Below, piece by piece: positions 1-8,589 of a stretch of DNA of 64,000 nt. A program made the translations under genes and the position numbers. Numbering within the stretch: position 1 is the first letter of the stretch; each line of letters starts with the position of its first letter. The notes beneath the pieces were generated by a model that searched no databases, was not told the DNA's origin, and saw only the letters and a list, made by a program, of their open reading frames with translations. This DNA is from VXNE01 sp965261535 (GTDB taxonomy: Bacteria; Pseudomonadota; Gammaproteobacteria; Pseudomonadales; Azotimanducaceae): NCBI GenBank assembly GCA_965261535.1, contig OZ253469.1, forward strand, positions 2,790,001 through 2,854,000. Reading direction: 5' to 3'.

Positions 1-423
1 TGGCTCGAGATCGTCAGCTCCAAACCCGACGGCACCGTCACCTACCGCGGCGCCTTCGCCACCAGCCTCGACGTGAACCGCGGCAACGTCGCCGAACTCG
101 CCGACTGCGCCCGCGCCCGGTGGAAGATCGAGAACGAGACCTTCAACGTCCTCAAGCAGCACGGCTACCACCTCGAACACAACTTCGGCCACGGCAAGGA
201 CACCCTCGCCGGCGTGCTCGTCGTCCTCAACCTGCTCGCCTTCGCCCTGCACACCGCCTGCGAACTCGCCGAAACCCTCTGGCAGCAGGCCCGGCAGCGG
301 CTCGGCACCCGCTTCCGCCTGTTCGAGCACCTGCGCACCGTCACCGAATACCAGGTGTTCACCTCGTGGACCGCGCTCATGACACTGCTCGCCACCGGCG
401 GACCTGCGGCACAGCCTCCCTGA
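1..423 (+). CDS. Transposase, C-terminal part (clipped by window start)
   Basis: The frame is open from base 1 and ends in TGA at 421-423, giving the last 140 residues of a DDE-type transposase. The segment RWKIENETFN followed by HGYHLEHNFGHG is the conserved C-terminal block around the catalytic Glu of ISNCY-like/DDE transposases, in which a helix RWxIENxxFxxLK is followed by a His-rich turn. A hydrophobic helix (LVVLNLLAFALHTACEL) follows, as in that family. The N-terminus and the left end of the element lie outside the window, so I cannot tell whether the gene is intact. No terminal inverted repeat was recognised between 424 and 533. Family assignment is from motif memory, and another DDE family is possible. 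Confidence 0.75.
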   Translation, partial: WLEIVSSKPDGTVTYRGAFATSLDVNRGNVAELADCARARWKIENETFNVLKQHGYHLEHNFGHGKDTLAGVLVVLNLLAFALHTACELAETLWQQARQRLGTRFRLFEHLRTVTEYQVFTSWTALMTLLATGGPAAQPP

Positions 424-533
424 CTTCCCCGCCTCGCCTCCGCAACCGATCAACCCGCCGCAAACCAATGAAATCCTCAACAGTCACCCGACAAAACCAA
501 AATGAGAACTGCTGACGCCGATCAGGGCTCCTA

Positions 534-2300
534 CTAGTTGTACCGGAATTGGAATATGATCGACCGCTCTTGGCGCTTGCGGCATGCGCCTTCATCCCCG
601 GTATCGAATTCGAAGACCCAGTTTCTTACCACCTGCATCGCGGTACGGGCGAAAAGGTCGAAAGATCGGGGCCGCTCCGCGCTGGATTCCTCGGGGATGA
701 AGGCGATCTCGTCGTCGACGGTCGTGCCCCGCTCGTCCAGCTTGTAGCGAACGGCGATGGTGGCAGATCCATAGTTCATCTGGCGGCGCCCCGGATATAT
801 GTCCCTGGCGGCTTCGGCAAGGAACTTTGGCAGCAGGGTCGCGTTACAGGGGGGCAAGTCCGTCGTGGCGGACCGACCACTTGCCAGTGCCAGTTGCCCA
901 ATGGGCTTGTCGTCGGACGGATCGTCGGACGCGGAAGCGGGGGGGGGGATGGCTACATCGGTTGCCGGCACGTCGCTGGCGACGCCCGCTTCGGGAATGG
1001 TCCGCTCACTCGGGATGGTTCCCCGTTCGGCCGTCTCTACAACGGTCCGTTGTTCCTCGGTGGGCGTTGGCTGGGCTGGCGGCCGTGTTTCGACCTCTGC
1101 TGGTCCCGCCGCTGCAATCTGCCCTATTTCCGCCTGCCGTGCGTCCAGTTGTTCTCTCTGGTCGGCCAGCGATTGCTGTTGGCGGCGCAACTGGGCTGTG
1201 CGCTGGGGTTGCGCTCTGGGCGCAACGGTGGTCCGAGCCCGTTCTTCGGCGATCTTGCGCAGCTCCTCTTCCAACGCTGCCCTTTCCTCCTGCACTTCCG
1301 CAAGCATCCGTGCCGCTTCCGCGCGCTCCTTCTCGATTCCCTCGCGCTCCAGTGCCGCGAGTTCCTCGGGCGTCAATCGATTCATGACGGGTACTGCCGC
1401 ATAAGCGGGCAACGGTGGTTGATCGTGGAATGTCAACTGCGCGTCGGCGAAATATTCTTCCCAGAATGCGTGGTGCGCGCGCTTCGGCCGCGGGTGCTCG
1501 GTCAGGTCGAGCCGCGGCAAATAGTAGACCTGCACGGCCAGGTTGGAGACCGCCGGAGGTCTACCCATGCGTCCCGTCTGCGCTGCGCGGGTCGCGGTGA
1601 AGTCCGCGAAGTTCCAGTCGGTCCATTCGAGGTCCAGATGGGAGTACCACTCGGCGTGCTGCATCATGTCGGAGAATACATAGATCGTTCGCGGCCCCGA
1701 ACCTTCCGACATCTCCATGGCCGTATCCTCCAGCGCCTCGATGAGGTAGGAGTTGGTTATTGGCGTTGTCGGCTGATTCCTCGCCAGCGCGTCGACGCGA
1801 TTCTGTAGTGCGTCGCGGCGGCCGCAGAAACGGTCTGCAGCCTCGCGCAAGGACGCGGGAAGCTGCGCGGGCAGGTCGTCGCAGTCCCGCGACGTGTTTG
1901 TCTGATCCTTTGCGGTGCCGATCTGCAGGTCGGCGTTGTTGTAGGGCTTGCAGACCCGGTCGAGTGGCAGCCTCGGCGCCCGAGGGTCCGCCGCGAGGGC
2001 GAATACGCGCAGTTCGGTGTTGGCGCCGAGGCGTAGGCTCACGTCGTGCAGCAACTCGCTTGGCAACGACAGGTTCGCCTCGCCCAGCGGTTTGCGAAAG
2101 TCGAGCAGGAACACGGCGCGCCCGGCCGACTCGTCCGGTTCGAGCGCACACAGGTCGTCGTCCAACTCCTGCCTGTAGTCGGGACGGCTAAAAAAAACGA
2201 GTACGCCAGCCAAGGCGACCACGACCAGAAGCGGTGGAAGCACGAGGAGAAGGTGCCGCTTCTTGCCGCTTGGCCTTTTCGGACCGAGAGTTTCCGCCAA
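534..2300 (-). CDS. Membrane-anchored protein with TonB-like C-terminal domain and coiled coil
   Basis: This is a 588-residue protein. A basic N-terminus is followed by one membrane segment at about residues 18-36 (LLVLPPLLVVVALAGVLVFF), so the rest is probably periplasmic. Residues 55-250 resemble a von Willebrand-A-like fold: FLLDFRKPL near the start and TIYVFSDMMQHAEW later. Residues about 318-400 are a charged coiled coil, then a Pro/Thr-rich linker, and the last 100 residues look like a TonB C-terminal domain (GSATIAVRYKLDERG and VVRNWVFEF). This suggests a periplasm-spanning energy-transducing or scaffold protein, but no ExbB/ExbD or receptor gene lies nearby. A run of nine G residues on the + strand near 939-949 is a possible slippage site. 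Function is unknown; the domain reading is moderate-confidence inference. Confidence 0.7.
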   Translation of the reverse strand: MAETLGPKRPSGKKRHLLLVLPPLLVVVALAGVLVFFSRPDYRQELDDDLCALEPDESAGRAVFLLDFRKPLGEANLSLPSELLHDVSLRLGANTELRVFALAADPRAPRLPLDRVCKPYNNADLQIGTAKDQTNTSRDCDDLPAQLPASLREAADRFCGRRDALQNRVDALARNQPTTPITNSYLIEALEDTAMEMSEGSGPRTIYVFSDMMQHAEWYSHLDLEWTDWNFADFTATRAAQTGRMGRPPAVSNLAVQVYYLPRLDLTEHPRPKRAHHAFWEEYFADAQLTFHDQPPLPAYAAVPVMNRLTPEELAALEREGIEKERAEAARMLAEVQEERAALEEELRKIAEERARTTVAPRAQPQRTAQLRRQQQSLADQREQLDARQAEIGQIAAAGPAEVETRPPAQPTPTEEQRTVVETAERGTIPSERTIPEAGVASDVPATDVAIPPPASASDDPSDDKPIGQLALASGRSATTDLPPCNATLLPKFLAEAARDIYPGRRQMNYGSATIAVRYKLDERGTTVDDEIAFIPEESSAERPRSFDLFARTAMQVVRNWVFEFDTGDEGACRKRQERSIIFQFRYN

Positions 2301-2405
2301 GCGATTGCTCTGTTGCTCTTGTATGTCAATGATGGGAGATTTGGCCGCTTATTCGCAACCCGGGGTGGCCGCACCGCCTATAGTTACGGTGTGGCGCTGG
2401 GGCAC

Positions 2406-2972
2406 CTACGTCTTCGGCAGGGTGACTCCGCGCTGGCCCTGGTACTTCCCGTCGCGATCCTTGTAACTCGTTTCGCAACGTTCGTCGGACTGAAAAAACA
2501 ACAGTTGAGCGACTCCCTCGTTCGCGTAGATTTTCGCGGGGAGATTGGTTGTGTTGGAAAACTCGAGCGTCACATGCCCCTCCCATTCCGGTTCCAGGGG
2601 CGTGACATTGACAATGATTCCGCAGCGCGCGTATGTGGATTTGCCCACGCACAGGGTCAGGACGTCCCTCGGGATACGGAAATATTCGATGGTGCTGGCG
2701 AGCGCGAAGGAATTGGGCGGCACGATGCAGCTATCGGCGCTCACGTCCACGAAACTGCGTTCGTCGAACGCCTTGGGGTCCACGGTGGCGGAGAAGATAT
2801 TCGTGAACACCTTGAACGCGGGAGCGCAGCGGACGTCGTAGCCGTAACTGGAGGTGCCGTAGGAGATGACTCCAACGCCGTCGCTGTGGCGAACCTGACC
2901 CGGTTCGAACGGCTCGATCATATGGTGTTCGCGCGCCATGTCGCGAATCCAGCGATCGGACTTGATGCTCAT
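2406..2972 (-). CDS. dcd: dCTP deaminase
   Basis: Dcd deaminates dCTP to dUTP, feeding dTMP synthesis through dUTPase. The 188-residue product has the expected family length. It begins MSIKSDRWIRDMA and carries the trimer-core motifs SSYGYDVR, the phosphate-binding GKSTYARCG and the catalytic-Glu segment PLEPEWEGHVTLEFSN. An upstream in-frame ATG would add 18 residues unlike the family, so the start at 2972 was chosen. That ATG overlaps the stop of the upstream apbC gene as ATGA, indicating translational coupling. The dcd-apbC-metG neighbourhood is conserved in gammaproteobacteria, which supports the call. Confidence 0.96.
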   Translation of the reverse strand: MSIKSDRWIRDMAREHHMIEPFEPGQVRHSDGVGVISYGTSSYGYDVRCAPAFKVFTNIFSATVDPKAFDERSFVDVSADSCIVPPNSFALASTIEYFRIPRDVLTLCVGKSTYARCGIIVNVTPLEPEWEGHVTLEFSNTTNLPAKIYANEGVAQLLFFQSDERCETSYKDRDGKYQGQRGVTLPKT

Positions 2973-4015
2973 GCATCGTCCATTCGTATGGTGGGCGGCG
3001 GTGCCTGGGATGCCATGCCACGCCACAGCGCGGCCGCGGCGCGGCGCGCGCAGTCCATGTAGGCCCGGGCGACATCGCTGTCGGGGTCGGCGGCGACAGT
3101 CGGTCGGCCGCTGTCAGCCTGTTCCCGTATCCTCGCTGTGAGCGGCAGCGCTCCTAGCAGTTCGACGCCATACTCTTGGGCGACGCGCGCACCCCCGCCG
3201 GAACCGAACAGGTGGTGACGTTGGCCGCAGCCGTCGCAAACGAAATAGCTCATGTTCTCGACGATGCCGAGGATCGGTATGTTGACCTTGGAGAACATCT
3301 CTATGCCCTTTCTGGCGTCCGCAAGCGCGATGTCCTGGGGAGTGGTGACGATGACGGCGCCGCCGACGGGAACGGTCTGCGACAGGGTGAGCTGGATATC
3401 GCCGGTCCCGGGGGGCATGTCGACGACAAGGTAGTCCAGATCACCCCAGGCCGACTGCTCGAGAAGCTGTCTCAAGGCGCCTGAAACCATTGGGCCGCGC
3501 CATACCATCGGCGTCTTGTCTGTCACCAGCATGCTCATGGACATCGCTTCGATACCGTGCGCCTTGATCGGGACAAAAAAACGTTCATCCCGCACCTCGG
3601 GCCGATGTCCTTCGGCAATGCCGAGCATGATGCCCTGGCTTGGACCATAGATGTCGGCGTCGAGAATCCCGCTCTTGGCGCCGAGGCGGTCCAGGGCGAG
3701 GGCGAGATTGACCGCGGTGGTGGATTTGCCGACGCCGCCCTTGCCGGAGGCGACGGCAATGATGTTCTTCGCGCCGGGAATGCCTCGCGCTTCGGGCGCG
3801 CGGAATTCGAGGTCGAGGGCGATGTCTTCGCCGAGCCAGTCGGAGACGGCGCGCGCGTAGTCTTTTTCGACCCCGTTGAACGGGTAGCCGAGACACACGT
3901 GCGCGTGCCACTTTCCATCCAGGCTGGCCATGCGCCGGACCGCGCCCAGCTCACCCCAGGTCGCGGAGAGAATCGGATCACGGAATGCCTCCAGGGACCG
4001 CCCTTTCGCCGCCAT
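2969..4015 (-). CDS. apbC: Iron-sulfur cluster carrier ATPase ApbC/Mrp
   Basis: This is a cytoplasmic P-loop ATPase of the Mrp/NBP35 family that binds and transfers Fe-S clusters to apoproteins. A short MIP18-like N-terminal region (about 85 residues) precedes the deviant Walker A GKGGVGKST. Further conserved blocks are DADIYGPSQ, MVWRGPMVSGALRQ, VVDMPPGTGDIQL and TTPQDIALADARKGI. The cluster-binding CxxC is present as CDGCG. The start at 4015 (MAAKGRSLEAF) gives 348 residues. An in-frame start at 4078 would give 369 residues but runs toward the metG promoter region, so the exact start is uncertain. The stop overlaps the dcd start. The gene is divergent from metG, as mrp is in Escherichia coli. 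Confidence 0.94.
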   Translation of the reverse strand: MAAKGRSLEAFRDPILSATWGELGAVRRMASLDGKWHAHVCLGYPFNGVEKDYARAVSDWLGEDIALDLEFRAPEARGIPGAKNIIAVASGKGGVGKSTTAVNLALALDRLGAKSGILDADIYGPSQGIMLGIAEGHRPEVRDERFFVPIKAHGIEAMSMSMLVTDKTPMVWRGPMVSGALRQLLEQSAWGDLDYLVVDMPPGTGDIQLTLSQTVPVGGAVIVTTPQDIALADARKGIEMFSKVNIPILGIVENMSYFVCDGCGQRHHLFGSGGGARVAQEYGVELLGALPLTARIREQADSGRPTVAADPDSDVARAYMDCARRAAAALWRGMASQAPPPTIRMDDA

Positions 4016-4112
4016 TTTCCGCGCCCCGCGCCCTGTCGGCGCCGATAAAGGGGAGCGATTATAGGGTATATTGCCCACCGCACCCGAACCCTCAAATGCG
4101 CAAGGGGCAGGA

Positions 4113-4159
4113 AGCTCTCGCCGTGACTCTCGCCATGACTCTCACCATGACTCTCACCA
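4113..4159 (+). repeat. Short 12-bp tandem repeat upstream of metG
   Basis: Three consecutive near-identical 12-bp units (TGACTCTCGCCA, then TGACTCTCACCA twice) occupy 4124-4159, preceded by a degenerate partial unit. They lie in the divergent spacer between apbC and metG, so they could affect either promoter. They could equally be neutral slippage products; no function can be read from the sequence. Confidence 0.7.
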
Positions 4160-4220
4160 TAAAGAGAGACGCTCGCCAACATGGGAGCCAATGCGAACGC
4201 TTGGCGTCGCGGGGGTAGCC

Positions 4221-6248
4221 ATGGGGCTGAAAGCTCGCGGTCAGCGACGGATTCTCGTCACCAGCGCATTGCCTTATGCGAACGGCCCGCTTCACCTCGG
4301 TCACCTGCTGGAAAACATCCAGACCGACATCTGGGTGCGTTTTCAGCGCCTCGTGGGCAATCAATGCATCTACGTCTGCGCCGAAGATGCGCATGGCACG
4401 GCGACCATGCTGAAGGCGGAGGAAGAAGGCATGACGCCCGAGGAGTGGGGCGAAGCGATGCGCGCCTCGCACGCGGCGGATTTCGCCCGCTTTCACATTG
4501 CGCACGACAACTTCCACAGCACGCATTCCCAGGAGAATCGGTACTACTCCGAACGCATTTTTCAGCGGCTCCAGGAGAAGGGCCATATCTTCACCGAGGA
4601 AGTAGAGCAACTCTACGACCCCGAGCAGCGGCTGTTCCTTGCCGACCGTTACGTGCGTGGCGCCTGTCCCCGCTGCGGCGCCCAGGATCAACCGGGCGAC
4701 AACTGCGACATGTGCGGCGCGACCTACGACGCCACGGAACTTTCCGAGCCGCGCTCCGTCCTGTCGGGGGCCGTGCCCATCCTGAAGGCGTCCATGCACT
4801 ACTTCGTCGACCTGGCCAAATCCGAGGACTTCCTGAAGTCCTGGACCCGGAGCCGTACGGTTCAGCCGGAGGTCGCCAACAAGCTCGCCGAGTGGCTCGA
4901 CGAGGGTTTGAAGGCGTGGGATATCAGCCGGGACGCGCCGTATTTCGGCTTCGAGATCCCGGGTGCCGAGGGCAAGTACTTCTACGTCTGGATGGACGCC
5001 TGCATCGGTTACATGGCGAGCTTCAAGGACTACTGCGCTCGGGCGGGCGTCGACTTCGACGAGTTCTGGCGCCCCGACTCCGACTGCGAGGTGCATCACT
5101 TCATCGGCAAGGACATCATCAATTTCCACGCCCTGTTCTGGCCCGCAGTGCTGTCGGCGGCGGAGTTCCGCACGCCGACGCGGGTGCATACGCACGGTTT
5201 CATCACCGTGGGGGGCGAGAAGATGTCGAAGTCGCGAGGCACCTTCATCAATGCCTCGACGTACCTTGACCACCTCGATCCAGAATATCTGCGGTACTAC
5301 TACGCGACCAAGCTGTCGCCGAATACGGACGATATGGATATCAATTTCGATGACTTCGTTCAGCGCGTAAACGCGGACCTGGTCGGCAAGATCGTCAATA
5401 TCGCGTCCCGCTGCGCGGGATTCCTGCACAGGCACTTCGACTCGATGCTGACGCCGACGCTCCACGATGCGGCCTTGTGGCAGGAAGTTGCCGGCGCGCG
5501 GGAGCGGCTGGCCGACCTGTACGACACCGGGGCCGTCAGCCGCGCCGTGCGTGAGATCACCGCGTTGGCCGACTTGGCGAATCGCTACATCGATGGCCAC
5601 GCGCCGTGGCGTCTCATCAAGGAGTCGAACCGCGTCGGGGAGGTGCAGGCTGTCTGCTCCATGGGCATCAACCTGTTTCGCGTCATCGCGCTCTATTTGA
5701 AGCCCATCCTGCCGGCCTTCGCGGAAAGGACGGAGGCGTTCCTCAACGTGCCTCCGATGACCTGGGAAGACGCGGCGACACCCTTGGTCGATCACCGAAT
5801 CGGCAGGTTCAAGCCCCTCATCCGGCGCATCGAGAAAAAGGCCGTCGAACGTGTTGTGGAAGCTTCGAAGGAGGATGAACCGCCTCCGGTCGAGAGCAAA
5901 CCCGTTCAGGAACCCGATCAGGCTCACATCAGCATCGAGGACTTTGCCAAGATAGACCTGCGCGTCGCGCGCATCGTCGAAGCGCTGCCGGTGGCAGGTG
6001 CCGACAAGCTCCTGAAACTGACGCTCGATGTGGGCGATCATCGTCGCGAGGTCTTTTCGGGCATCAGGGAGGCGTACGATCCGGCGGGCCTCGTCGGACG
6101 CTACGCCATCGTCGTGGCCAACCTCGCGCCGCGCAAGATGCGTTTCGGCACTTCCGAGGGCATGGTTCTCGCCGCGGGTTCCGGCGGCAGCGAGATATTC
6201 CTGTTGACGCCGGACGATGGCGCCGTGCCGGGAATGGAGGTTCGCTAA
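4221..6248 (+). CDS. metG: Methionyl-tRNA synthetase
   Basis: This class I aminoacyl-tRNA synthetase charges tRNA-Met. The 675-residue protein matches the length of E. coli MetG (677). It starts MGLKARGQRRILVTSALPYA, with the HIGH motif as HLGH. The zinc knuckle CPRCGAQDQPGDNCDMCG marks the MetG1 type, and KMSKSRG is the second signature. The anticodon-binding helical domain contains ALADLANRYIDGHAPW. The C-terminal EMAP/OB-fold dimerisation domain starts near ISIEDFAKIDLRVA and includes NLAPRKMRFG. The ORF extends upstream without a stop, but 4221 aligns best with known N-termini. The stop is immediately followed by the rnfA start, suggesting cotranscription or coupling. Confidence 0.97.
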   Translation: MGLKARGQRRILVTSALPYANGPLHLGHLLENIQTDIWVRFQRLVGNQCIYVCAEDAHGTATMLKAEEEGMTPEEWGEAMRASHAADFARFHIAHDNFHSTHSQENRYYSERIFQRLQEKGHIFTEEVEQLYDPEQRLFLADRYVRGACPRCGAQDQPGDNCDMCGATYDATELSEPRSVLSGAVPILKASMHYFVDLAKSEDFLKSWTRSRTVQPEVANKLAEWLDEGLKAWDISRDAPYFGFEIPGAEGKYFYVWMDACIGYMASFKDYCARAGVDFDEFWRPDSDCEVHHFIGKDIINFHALFWPAVLSAAEFRTPTRVHTHGFITVGGEKMSKSRGTFINASTYLDHLDPEYLRYYYATKLSPNTDDMDINFDDFVQRVNADLVGKIVNIASRCAGFLHRHFDSMLTPTLHDAALWQEVAGARERLADLYDTGAVSRAVREITALADLANRYIDGHAPWRLIKESNRVGEVQAVCSMGINLFRVIALYLKPILPAFAERTEAFLNVPPMTWEDAATPLVDHRIGRFKPLIRRIEKKAVERVVEASKEDEPPPVESKPVQEPDQAHISIEDFAKIDLRVARIVEALPVAGADKLLKLTLDVGDHRREVFSGIREAYDPAGLVGRYAIVVANLAPRKMRFGTSEGMVLAAGSGGSEIFLLTPDDGAVPGMEVR

Positions 6249-6827
6249 CTGAGCGAGCTGCTTCTTCTTCTTGTCACGGCCGCGCTGGTCAACAACTTCG
6301 TACTGGTCCAGTTCCTCGGGCTGTGTCCGTTCATGGGCGTATCCAACCGGTTCGACACGGCTTTGCCCATGGGCCTCGCGACGGCGTTCGTGCTCACGGT
6401 ATCGAGCTTGGCGGCGTTCGCGATGCACCACTACCTGTTGGTGCCGCTGGATCTCGGCCACCTCAGGATAGTCGCCTTCATCGTCGCCATCGCCGGGGTC
6501 GTCCAGTTCACCGAAGCCTTCGTCAAGCGCGTGAGTCCGCTGCTACACCAACTGCTCGGCGTCTATTTGCCGCTGATCACCTCCAACTGCGCGGTGCTCG
6601 GCGTGGCCTTGATCGTCACCGACAGCGGCGCGGGCGTGCTGCAGACCATCGCCGTGGCGCTCGGCGCGGCTTTTGGCTTTTCCGTCGTGATCGTCTGCTT
6701 CGCCGCCTTGCGTGAGCGCTTCGAAACCCAGGCGATCGCGCCCGCCTTGCAGGGCATTCCAGTGGCCTTGATCACCGTCGGCATCATGTCGCTTGCGTTC
6801 TACGGCCTGCGGGGCATCGGCCAATGA
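6249..6827 (+). CDS. rnfA: Rnf complex membrane subunit RnfA
   Basis: RnfA is an integral-membrane subunit of the Rnf complex, which couples electron transfer between ferredoxin and NAD+ to Na+ or H+ transport. The product has 192 residues with six hydrophobic segments and the conserved NNFVLVQFLGLCPFMGVS and LPLITSNCAVLGVAL half-membrane Cys motifs. Homologous sequence begins right after the metG stop, where the only plausible initiation codon in frame is CTG (6249-6251). The first ATG (6333) would delete the first membrane helix and its Cys. The start is therefore assigned to CTG, giving the usual family length (E. coli RnfA 193). It is probably translated by coupling to metG. Confidence 0.93.
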   Translation: MSELLLLLVTAALVNNFVLVQFLGLCPFMGVSNRFDTALPMGLATAFVLTVSSLAAFAMHHYLLVPLDLGHLRIVAFIVAIAGVVQFTEAFVKRVSPLLHQLLGVYLPLITSNCAVLGVALIVTDSGAGVLQTIAVALGAAFGFSVVIVCFAALRERFETQAIAPALQGIPVALITVGIMSLAFYGLRGIGQ

Positions 6828-7342
6828 TCCTGGCCGCGCTGGTTCTCGGCGTGCTTGGGTTGGTTGTCGGCGCCGTCCTGGGGTTCGCGCGCAAGCGTTT
6901 CTCGGAGGATGGGGATAGCCTTGTGGCCGCCATCGATGACCTGTTGCCGCAAACCCAATGCGCGCAGTGCGGCTATCCCGGCTGTCGACCCTATGCGGAA
7001 GCGATTGCTTCCGGCGCGCCGCTCGATCTGTGTCCGCCCGGGGGACAGGCGACGGTCGAAGCGATTGCCGCGCTGCTCGGGCGGGAAGCGGAACAACCTG
7101 CGCAACCTGTAATAGCGGCGCCCGCCGACTGCGTGGCCGTGATCGACGAGGAGGCGTGTATCGGCTGTGCGCTGTGTCTCGCTGCGTGTCCGGTGGACGC
7201 CATTGTCGGCGCGAGCAAGTATGTGCATACGGTCATCGGGGCGCGCTGCACGGGATGCGAACTTTGCCTCGCGCCGTGTCCGGTTGATTGCATCTCTCTC
7301 GATCCGATAGCGGAAGAGATCTTGAAATGGAAGCGGCCGTGA
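6824..7342 (+). CDS. rnfB: Rnf complex ferredoxin-type subunit RnfB
   Basis: This 172-residue electron-transfer subunit has an N-terminal membrane helix (about residues 2-21). The [4Fe-4S] motif is CAQCGYPGCRPYAEA with a later Cys (DLCPPGG). Two ferredoxin clusters follow (CIGCALCLAACPVDAI and CTGCELCLAPCPVDCI). It starts with ATG overlapping the rnfA stop as ATGA and overlaps rnfC. RnfB passes electrons between the soluble donor and the membrane core. All cluster ligands appear intact. Confidence 0.96.
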   Translation: MILAALVLGVLGLVVGAVLGFARKRFSEDGDSLVAAIDDLLPQTQCAQCGYPGCRPYAEAIASGAPLDLCPPGGQATVEAIAALLGREAEQPAQPVIAAPADCVAVIDEEACIGCALCLAACPVDAIVGASKYVHTVIGARCTGCELCLAPCPVDCISLDPIAEEILKWKRP

Positions 7343-8589
7343 AGCGTTTGCCCTTGCCTCGCGTGTTGCGATATCCGTTGCTCACGAGCATGGGGCGGTA
7401 CGAACCGAAAGTGGCTTCCGGCACCCGTATCCGTGCGGGCGACGCGCTTGCCCTTGGGCATTCGGGACGGGCGGGGTACTTGCATGCGGGCACGTCCGGC
7501 GTGGTGCAGGCGACGGCGACTGAAATGCTGCTTCATCCCGACGGGCTTGAAGACGCCGCACCGCCTCTGACCTCAAAAGACCTGGTGGAGCGCGTGCGCG
7601 ACGCCGGCATCGTCGGGTTGGGCGGGGCCGGCTATCCGACCTGGCTAAAGCTGCAACAGGCCAGGAACGCCGCCGTGACGACTCTCATCGTCAATGCCGT
7701 TGAATGCGAGCCGGGTGTTTCGGCGGACGGCGCCCTCCTGCGCGGCCATACCGAGGAGGTGTTGTCGGGTATGGGCGCCTTGGCGGATTACCTTGGAAAA
7801 CCGCGAACGATCATCGCCCTCGGCGAGGGTATGGATGACATCCCGGGTGCCGAAGTGGCGCGGGTGACGGGTCCCTACCCCTCGGGTTCCGAACGTGCGC
7901 TGATAGCGCGGTTGCTGGGCATGGACCTGTCTCGAAGTCCTGACCGTCGGGGAAAGGAAGTTCCGACGGACGTGGGCGTCGTGGTATTCAACGTCGCGAC
8001 GGTATTCGCCGTTCACCGCGCATGGCACTGCGGGGAGCGCCTGATCCAACGCATTGTCACCGTGCACGACGCGAACGCCTGGCTGCGTATCGGCCATCCT
8101 GTAGCGGAACTGCCGTTGCCCGAGGGCCAGGTAGTGGTCGGCGGACCGGTCACAGGCTGGGTGGCAGCGGAAGGCGAGTCCATCGCGAAGACGACGCGCG
8201 CGGTCACCGTGCGCACGCCACCGGAGGCGAGTCCGTGCATCCGCTGCGGTTGGTGCGCGCGCGCGTGTCCCGAAGGGCTGCTGCCGCAGGAAATGTTCCG
8301 TCACATCAATGCGCGGCGCTGGTCCGAGATGGAAGGATTGAGACTCGCTGACTGTGTTGAATGCGGTGCCTGCGACATGGCTTGCCCAAGCCGCTTGCCG
8401 CTTCTGGCGACATTCCGACACGGCAAGTCGGAACGTCGTGAGTTGGAACGCCGCGCGCGCAACGCCGCGCTTGCGCGGGACCGGTACACGGCTCGCGCGG
8501 CGCGCGTGGAACAACAGAGCGCGGAACAGCGCAAGGAACGCGAAGCCCGCATGGCTTCGGGCCGCGAATGGAACCATCCCGGACGCTAA
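7327..8589 (+). CDS. rnfC: Rnf complex NADH-binding subunit RnfC
   Basis: RnfC is the peripheral NADH/FMN-binding subunit, related to NuoF. The 420-residue protein begins MEAAVKRLPLPRVLRYPLL and shows the Rossmann/Gly-rich block GLGGAGYPTWLKL, the NAVECEPG motif and YPSGSERALI. Two C-terminal [4Fe-4S] motifs follow (CIRCGWCARACPEGLLP and CVECGACDMACPSRLPL). An in-frame start at 7288 would extend deep into rnfB and is less likely. It is shorter than E. coli RnfC because the long Ala-rich C-terminal repeats of enterobacterial RnfC are absent; the tail is only a short charged helix. It overlaps rnfB upstream and rnfD downstream. Confidence 0.95.
   Translation: MEAAVKRLPLPRVLRYPLLTSMGRYEPKVASGTRIRAGDALALGHSGRAGYLHAGTSGVVQATATEMLLHPDGLEDAAPPLTSKDLVERVRDAGIVGLGGAGYPTWLKLQQARNAAVTTLIVNAVECEPGVSADGALLRGHTEEVLSGMGALADYLGKPRTIIALGEGMDDIPGAEVARVTGPYPSGSERALIARLLGMDLSRSPDRRGKEVPTDVGVVVFNVATVFAVHRAWHCGERLIQRIVTVHDANAWLRIGHPVAELPLPEGQVVVGGPVTGWVAAEGESIAKTTRAVTVRTPPEASPCIRCGWCARACPEGLLPQEMFRHINARRWSEMEGLRLADCVECGACDMACPSRLPLLATFRHGKSERRELERRARNAALARDRYTARAARVEQQSAEQRKEREARMASGREWNHPGR

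Noticed and set aside
4092..6461. 789-codon ORF antisense to metG
   Set aside because: A GC-driven shadow: His/Arg-rich, no domain, while metG on the other strand has every family motif.
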